Assembly (NCBI GenBank): GCA_929200295.1 | Contig: CAKMZE010000009.1 | Span: 28,201 to 39,318 of the forward strand | Direction of reading: 5' to 3' | Length of the DNA stretch: 11,118 nucleotides | Source of the DNA: an uncultured Alphaproteobacteria bacterium | GTDB lineage: Bacteria > Pseudomonadota > Alphaproteobacteria > Rhodobacterales > Rhodobacteraceae | In this document: positions 7,981 to 11,118 of the stretch, one piece after another | Numbering within the stretch: the stretch's first letter is position 1 | How the letters are laid out: each line of letters opens with the position of its first letter | Position numbers and translations under genes: made by a program | The notes under the pieces: generated by a model | Databases searched by the model: none | What the model saw: the letters and a program-made list of their open reading frames with translations, nothing else | What the model was told of the DNA's origin: nothing

Positions 7981-8076
7981 CTCAGAAATGAGAGGTGTGA
8001 AATTTACGATTTCGCTTGAAAACAGCAAACTGAAACGATTACGTTAGCGCAATCTCTGACTCGCTTTGACCGCTCT

Positions 8077-8087
8077 AAAGCGCTTTG
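8077..8087. promoter_or_regulatory. LacI-type operator in front of aglR
   Basis: AAAGCGCTTTG repeats the core of the aglE-side operator over 11 bases, with a perfect 10-bp palindrome (8077-8086). It lies about 35 bp before the aglR ATG and directly upstream of a TATTAT (8094-8099) that could be a -10 box. This suggests that AglR controls its own row as well. Confidence 0.72.
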
Positions 8088-8093
8088 AAAACT

Positions 8094-8099
8094 TATTAT
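8094..8099 (+). promoter_or_regulatory. Candidate -10 box for the aglR row
   Basis: TATTAT matches the -10 consensus at five of six bases. The best upstream -35-like sequence, TTGACC (8066-8071), is 22 bp away, which is too far for a standard promoter. The operator would lie between the two boxes. The call is tentative. Confidence 0.25.
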
Positions 8100-8124
8100 G
8101 AGCCATCACGTTACCGCGCAATGA
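8098..8124 (+). CDS. Possible 8-codon leader peptide overlapping the aglR start
   Basis: An ATG at 8098 opens a tiny frame, MSHHVTAQ, whose TGA overlaps the aglR ATG in an ATGA arrangement. The aglR start has no convincing ribosome site of its own, so reinitiation after this leader is conceivable. The leader also lacks a strong ribosome site, and if TATTAT at 8094 is the -10 box it would not even be transcribed. Confidence 0.2.
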   Translation: MSHHVTAQ

Positions 8125-9197
8125 ACCTAAAACAGCTTTCAGAAACACTGGGCCTGAGCCAAACGACAGTGAGTCGTGCGCTAAACGGCTACCCCGAAGT
8201 CAAAGAAGCAACCCGGCAACGCGTGTTGCTCGCCGCCGAGCAATCAGGCTATCGCCCCAGCACGCGCGCCAAGGGACTGGCCACGGGGCAAGCCCTCGCA
8301 ATCGGTCATGTGATCCCCATTTCCTCAAAACATGAAATGGTGAACCCCATTTTTGGCGATTTCATCGCAGGTGCAGGGGAAACATACGCCCAAAATGGAT
8401 ATGAAATGATCCTAACAACTGTGGATGATGCCCAAGAAGAGCAGATTTATCGCGGGCTCAAAGCCCGGAGGGCCGTTGACGGCGTTGTTGTCCATGGCCC
8501 GCGGATGGATGACCCACGTATCGCCCTGCTGCATGATCTAGAGCTACCATTCGTTGTGCACGGCCGCGCGAGCGGCGCAACAACCGCTTACGACTGGCTG
8601 GACGTGAATAATCGCAGCGCATTTTATCGCGCAACATCATTTTTATGCGACCTCGGACACCGACGGATTGGCCTGATCAACGGGCTGGAAACGATGGATT
8701 TTGCCCACCGACGCCGTGCGGGTTACGCTGGTGCGCTAAAGGATCACAACATCCCGATTGATCAGGCTTTGATGACATCGGGAGAAATGACCGAAGGCAA
8801 CGGGTATGATGGGACGCTGGAAATGCTTGCATCTAGCGCGCCGCCAACGGCGATCATTGCCTCATCTATGATTTCAGCACTTGGGGTGCGCCGCGCGATC
8901 GAAGAGCGCGGATATGTTATGGGGCGCGATATCTCGGTGATCACGCATGACGATATGCTGTCATATCTGCAAAACGGACAGGATGTTCCGATCTTTACCG
9001 CAACGCGGTCATCGGTGCGTGATGCAGGGCGGCGCTTGGCAGCATTATTACTGCGCAGGATCGCAAACCCCGCAGCACCTGAGCAGCATGAATTGCTTGA
9101 GGCCGAGCTGATGCTAGGGCGGTCCACTGGGCCTGCCCCACTTCAGGCACCATTACACATTTCACCCTCATCACCGCAAAAAGGACCTCACCCATGA
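8121..9197 (+). CDS. aglR: LacI-family transcriptional regulator of glucoside genes
   Basis: This 358-residue LacI/GalR-family protein is probably the sugar-responsive repressor of both gene rows. The N-terminus MNLKQLSETLGL with recognition helix QTTVSRALNGYPEV (14-27) is the classical DNA-binding domain. The hinge, with the minor-groove leucine (Leu53 in RAKGLATGQ), follows, and from about residue 60 comes the periplasmic-binding-protein-like sensor domain, including the conserved DLGHRRIGLING block (177-188). The ATG at 8121 is chosen because LacI-family proteins begin just before this helix; a TTG at 8085 in frame would add 12 unconserved residues and overlap the operator. No good ribosome site precedes 8121. 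The C-terminal tail (about 335-358) is proline-rich and looks disordered. The gene overlaps the next one by ATGA, and two palindromic operators lie directly upstream. The effector is inferred to be an imported glucoside or a product of it. Confidence 0.93.
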   Translation: MNLKQLSETLGLSQTTVSRALNGYPEVKEATRQRVLLAAEQSGYRPSTRAKGLATGQALAIGHVIPISSKHEMVNPIFGDFIAGAGETYAQNGYEMILTTVDDAQEEQIYRGLKARRAVDGVVVHGPRMDDPRIALLHDLELPFVVHGRASGATTAYDWLDVNNRSAFYRATSFLCDLGHRRIGLINGLETMDFAHRRRAGYAGALKDHNIPIDQALMTSGEMTEGNGYDGTLEMLASSAPPTAIIASSMISALGVRRAIEERGYVMGRDISVITHDDMLSYLQNGQDVPIFTATRSSVRDAGRRLAALLLRRIANPAAPEQHELLEAELMLGRSTGPAPLQAPLHISPSSPQKGPHP

Positions 9198-10519
9198 ACT
9201 TTAAGCGGAGCGACTTTCCGAGCGATTTCGTATTTGGTGCCGCCACAGCGGCCTACCAAATCGAAGGGCATGCGCATGGTGGTGCAGGGCCGACCCATTG
9301 GGACACATTCGCAGCCACCCCGGGCAATGTGATCAACGCCGAAGATGGGGCAATGGCCTGCGATCATTACCACCGTTACCCGCAGGACCTCGATCTTTTG
9401 CAAGACGCCGGGATGGATGCCTATCGGTTTTCCACCAGCTGGGCACGTGTGCTGCCTGAGGGGCGCGGCACCGTCAACCAAGAGGGTCTGGATTATTATG
9501 ATCGCCTCGTTGATGGGATGCTTGAGCGTGGGCTTAAACCCTTTCAAACGCTCTATCACTGGGAAATGCCATCGGCGCTCGCTGATCTGGGTGGCTGGGC
9601 CAACCGTGATGTCGCGCAATGGTTTGGGGATTTCACAGAAATCATCACCGACCGGATCGGCGACCGTGTTCATGCAATTGCGACGATCAATGAGCCATGG
9701 TGCGTGGCCTTCCTGTCGCATTTTCTAGGCCATCATGCGCCTGGCATGCGCGACCTGCGTGCGACGGCCCGTGCAATGCACCATGTCAACCTCGCCCATG
9801 GCGAGGCCATGCTGCGGCTGCGCGCGAAAAACATGCAAAACTGCGGTGTTGTTCTAAATTTTGACTACCCTGCCCCGCTTGACGACACGCCCGAGGCGCT
9901 GTCGGGCGTTGATCTGCAAGATGCGATCTTTAACCGCTGGTTCATTGAAGCCATGACAAAAGGCACCTATCCAGAGCGTGTTTTAGAAGGCTTTGGCGCG
10001 CATATGCCGGCCAATTGGCAGGATGATATGGCCACCATTCAACAGCCTCTCGATTGGCTGGGGGTGAATTATTACACCCGCAATCTGATGAAACATGATC
10101 CCAACGCCCCTTGGCCCGGTCTGTCTGCACAACCGGGCGATCTCGCGACAACGCAAATGGGATGGGAGATTTACCCAGACGGGCTGCATCACTTCCTAAC
10201 ACGACTTGCGCGTGATTACGTCGGCCAAACACCGCTATACGTCACCGAAAATGGTATGGCATGGGCGGAGACCGGTGAAAACGGGGCCCTATCACACCCT
10301 GAACGGGTTGCATATGCGTCTGATCACATTCAGGCCACGCATCGTGCAATCGCAGATGGTGCGAATGTCAAAGGCTTCTTTTATTGGTCCTTGCTCGATA
10401 ACTACGAATGGGCATTTGGCTATGAAAAGCGCTTTGGCATTATCCATGTTGATTTTGACACGCTTGAACGTACACCCAAAGCTTCATATCACGCGTTAAA
10501 AGCTGCACTGGCGCAGTGA
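9194..10519 (+). CDS. bglA: Beta-glucosidase, glycoside hydrolase family 1
   Basis: This 441-residue GH1 enzyme hydrolyses terminal beta-linked glucose (cellobiose, aryl- or alkyl-beta-glucosides) with retention. The N-terminal signature FPSDFVFGAATAAYQIEG, acid/base Glu167 in TINEP, and nucleophile Glu352 in YVTENG are all intact. Other active-site residues visible by family comparison are Gln22, His122 in YHWEMP, Asn166, Tyr294 in VNYYTR, and Glu405-Trp406 in NYEWAFGY. Length is normal for bacterial GH1. There is no signal peptide, so it is cytoplasmic and needs imported substrate. GH1 also contains 6-phospho-beta-glucosidases, but the Glu405-Trp pair at the sugar-4/6-OH site and the ABC rather than PTS context favour the non-phosphorylated substrate. 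The ATG overlaps the aglR stop and has AAGGA (9181-9185) 8 bases upstream, so the two genes are co-transcribed. Confidence 0.95.
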   Translation: MNFKRSDFPSDFVFGAATAAYQIEGHAHGGAGPTHWDTFAATPGNVINAEDGAMACDHYHRYPQDLDLLQDAGMDAYRFSTSWARVLPEGRGTVNQEGLDYYDRLVDGMLERGLKPFQTLYHWEMPSALADLGGWANRDVAQWFGDFTEIITDRIGDRVHAIATINEPWCVAFLSHFLGHHAPGMRDLRATARAMHHVNLAHGEAMLRLRAKNMQNCGVVLNFDYPAPLDDTPEALSGVDLQDAIFNRWFIEAMTKGTYPERVLEGFGAHMPANWQDDMATIQQPLDWLGVNYYTRNLMKHDPNAPWPGLSAQPGDLATTQMGWEIYPDGLHHFLTRLARDYVGQTPLYVTENGMAWAETGENGALSHPERVAYASDHIQATHRAIADGANVKGFFYWSLLDNYEWAFGYEKRFGIIHVDFDTLERTPKASYHALKAALAQ

Positions 10520-10533
10520 CTTTAGGACAGCAA

Positions 10534-11118
10534 ATGACGCACCCCTCAGACAGATTGTCACTCGTGGCAGATATTGGCGGCACGAATACCCGGGTCGCGC
10601 TCGCTAAAGAGGGGCAGCTTTTAGAGGCGACAGCGCGTAAATTCCGCAATGTCAATTTCCCTGACCTGCATGCCGTGTTGCAAACATTCCTGCAAGACGC
10701 AGGATGTGATGCACCACATTCTGTCTGTGTCGCAATTGCGGGCCCTGTGAGCAATGGAACAGGCACGCTGACCAATCTCAATTGGACGATCTCAGACGCG
10801 AGCATGGCAAGGGCCATCAATGCAAAAAAGGGGTATGTCATCAATGATCTACAGGCCCAAGCGCATGCGCTAGGCGCGGTCAAATCAGACCTGATGCGCT
10901 GTATTGTTTCTGGCCAACCAAGTGCAGCAGACGCCAATCAACTGGTGATTGGTATCGGCACTGGTTTTAACATGTCACCGGTGATCTATTCCCCATCTGG
11001 GCGGATTGCGACGGCATCTGAATGCGGGCATATGAGCTTTCCAACCCGCACTGCACTTGATCAACGCCTGAGCGACTACATCAGCCAAAGACATGATTTT
11101 CCCGCCGTTGAAAACATC
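10534..11118 (+). CDS. glk: Glucokinase, N-terminal part (3' end outside window)
   Basis: A reading frame opens at this ATG, 14 bp after the beta-glucosidase stop with AGGA at 10524-10527, and runs 195 codons to the window edge without a stop. It matches the E. coli-type glucokinase (about 320 residues), which phosphorylates glucose with ATP in the cytoplasm. Visible motifs are the phosphate-1 loop VADIGGTNTR (11-20), GPV (70-72), the sugar-contacting TNLNW (80-84), catalytic Asp105 in VINDLQAQ, the phosphate-2 loop GIGTGF (140-145), and ECGHMSF (163-169) at the sugar site, where the family usually has EGGH. A cysteine in place of the first Gly is a mild variation. It completes the pathway by trapping the glucose freed by AglA and the GH1 enzyme. 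It is the third gene of the aglR row. Confidence 0.93.
   Translation, partial: MTHPSDRLSLVADIGGTNTRVALAKEGQLLEATARKFRNVNFPDLHAVLQTFLQDAGCDAPHSVCVAIAGPVSNGTGTLTNLNWTISDASMARAINAKKGYVINDLQAQAHALGAVKSDLMRCIVSGQPSAADANQLVIGIGTGFNMSPVIYSPSGRIATASECGHMSFPTRTALDQRLSDYISQRHDFPAVENI

Larger units (their letters stand above)
7869..8120. promoter_or_regulatory. Divergent control region between aglE and aglR
   Basis: This 252-bp AT-richer stretch must hold the promoters for both gene rows. It contains two copies of the palindrome AAAGCGCTTT (listed separately) and further half-site-like sequences: CGCTTTGA at 8062-8069, repeated at 8081-8088 within the second operator, and CGCTTGAA at 8013-8020. A TTGACA on the minus strand is a candidate -35 box for aglE. 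No RNA gene or riboswitch was recognised in it. Confidence 0.8.

Noticed and set aside
8036..8047. Imperfect palindrome AACGATTACGTT as another LacI-type operator.
   Set aside because: Only the outer four bases of each half match and the core differs from the two clear operators.
8085..8120. Upstream TTG start for aglR adding 12 residues.
   Set aside because: LacI-family proteins begin right before the helix-turn-helix, and the TTG would lie within the operator.
10426..10435. A third exact AAAGCGCTTT inside the beta-glucosidase gene.
   Set aside because: It encodes the conserved GH1 block YEKRFG, so codon choice explains it. An internal operator is possible but not supported.
10440..10937. 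Minus-strand open frame over the end of the GH1 gene and the start of glk.
   Set aside because: The plus strand here encodes clear GH1 and glucokinase motifs.

Overview
The window is a sugar-uptake and catabolism locus from an alphaproteobacterium, most likely a marine Rhodobacteraceae (Roseobacter-group) species. This rests on the protein style of every gene, the Agl-type alpha-glucoside transporter with its large permeases, the moderate GC content, and strong AAGGAG-type ribosome sites. The genus cannot be fixed from the sequence alone.

Layout. The left edge (2-550, +) holds the C-terminal half of a Ppx/GppA-family phosphatase. Its stop codon overlaps the stop of the converging gene in a shared CTAG. 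From 7868 leftward to 547 runs a tight minus-strand gene row: aglE (periplasmic binding protein), aglF and aglG (permeases), aglA (GH13 alpha-glucosidase), aglK (ABC ATPase), and then an HpcH/HpaI-family aldolase. Gaps are 89 bp (aglE-aglF, with a strong hairpin), a 1-base stop/start overlap (aglF-aglG), 13 bp, 7 bp and 44 bp. A 252 bp divergent control region (7869-8120) follows. The plus-strand row is aglR (LacI-type regulator), a GH1 beta-glucosidase overlapping it by ATGA, and a glucokinase that runs off the right edge.

How it works together. AglE captures a glucoside in the periplasm and AglF/AglG/AglK import it. The cytoplasmic AglA and the GH1 enzyme release glucose from alpha- or beta-linked glucosides, and glucokinase traps the glucose as glucose-6-phosphate. 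AglR probably represses both directions through two copies of the palindrome AAAGCGCTTT, one in front of aglE and one in front of aglR, whose centres lie 146 bp apart. The aldolase at the end of the row does not fit this pathway in an obvious way.

I do not see a wholly new system. The points most worth a second look are the paired operators, a two-helix insertion in AglF, the aglE-aglF hairpin, a possible 8-codon leader peptide overlapping the aglR start, the pairing of alpha- and beta-glucosidases under one regulator, and the attached aldolase. I see no RNA genes, insertion sequences, CRISPR arrays or phage genes.
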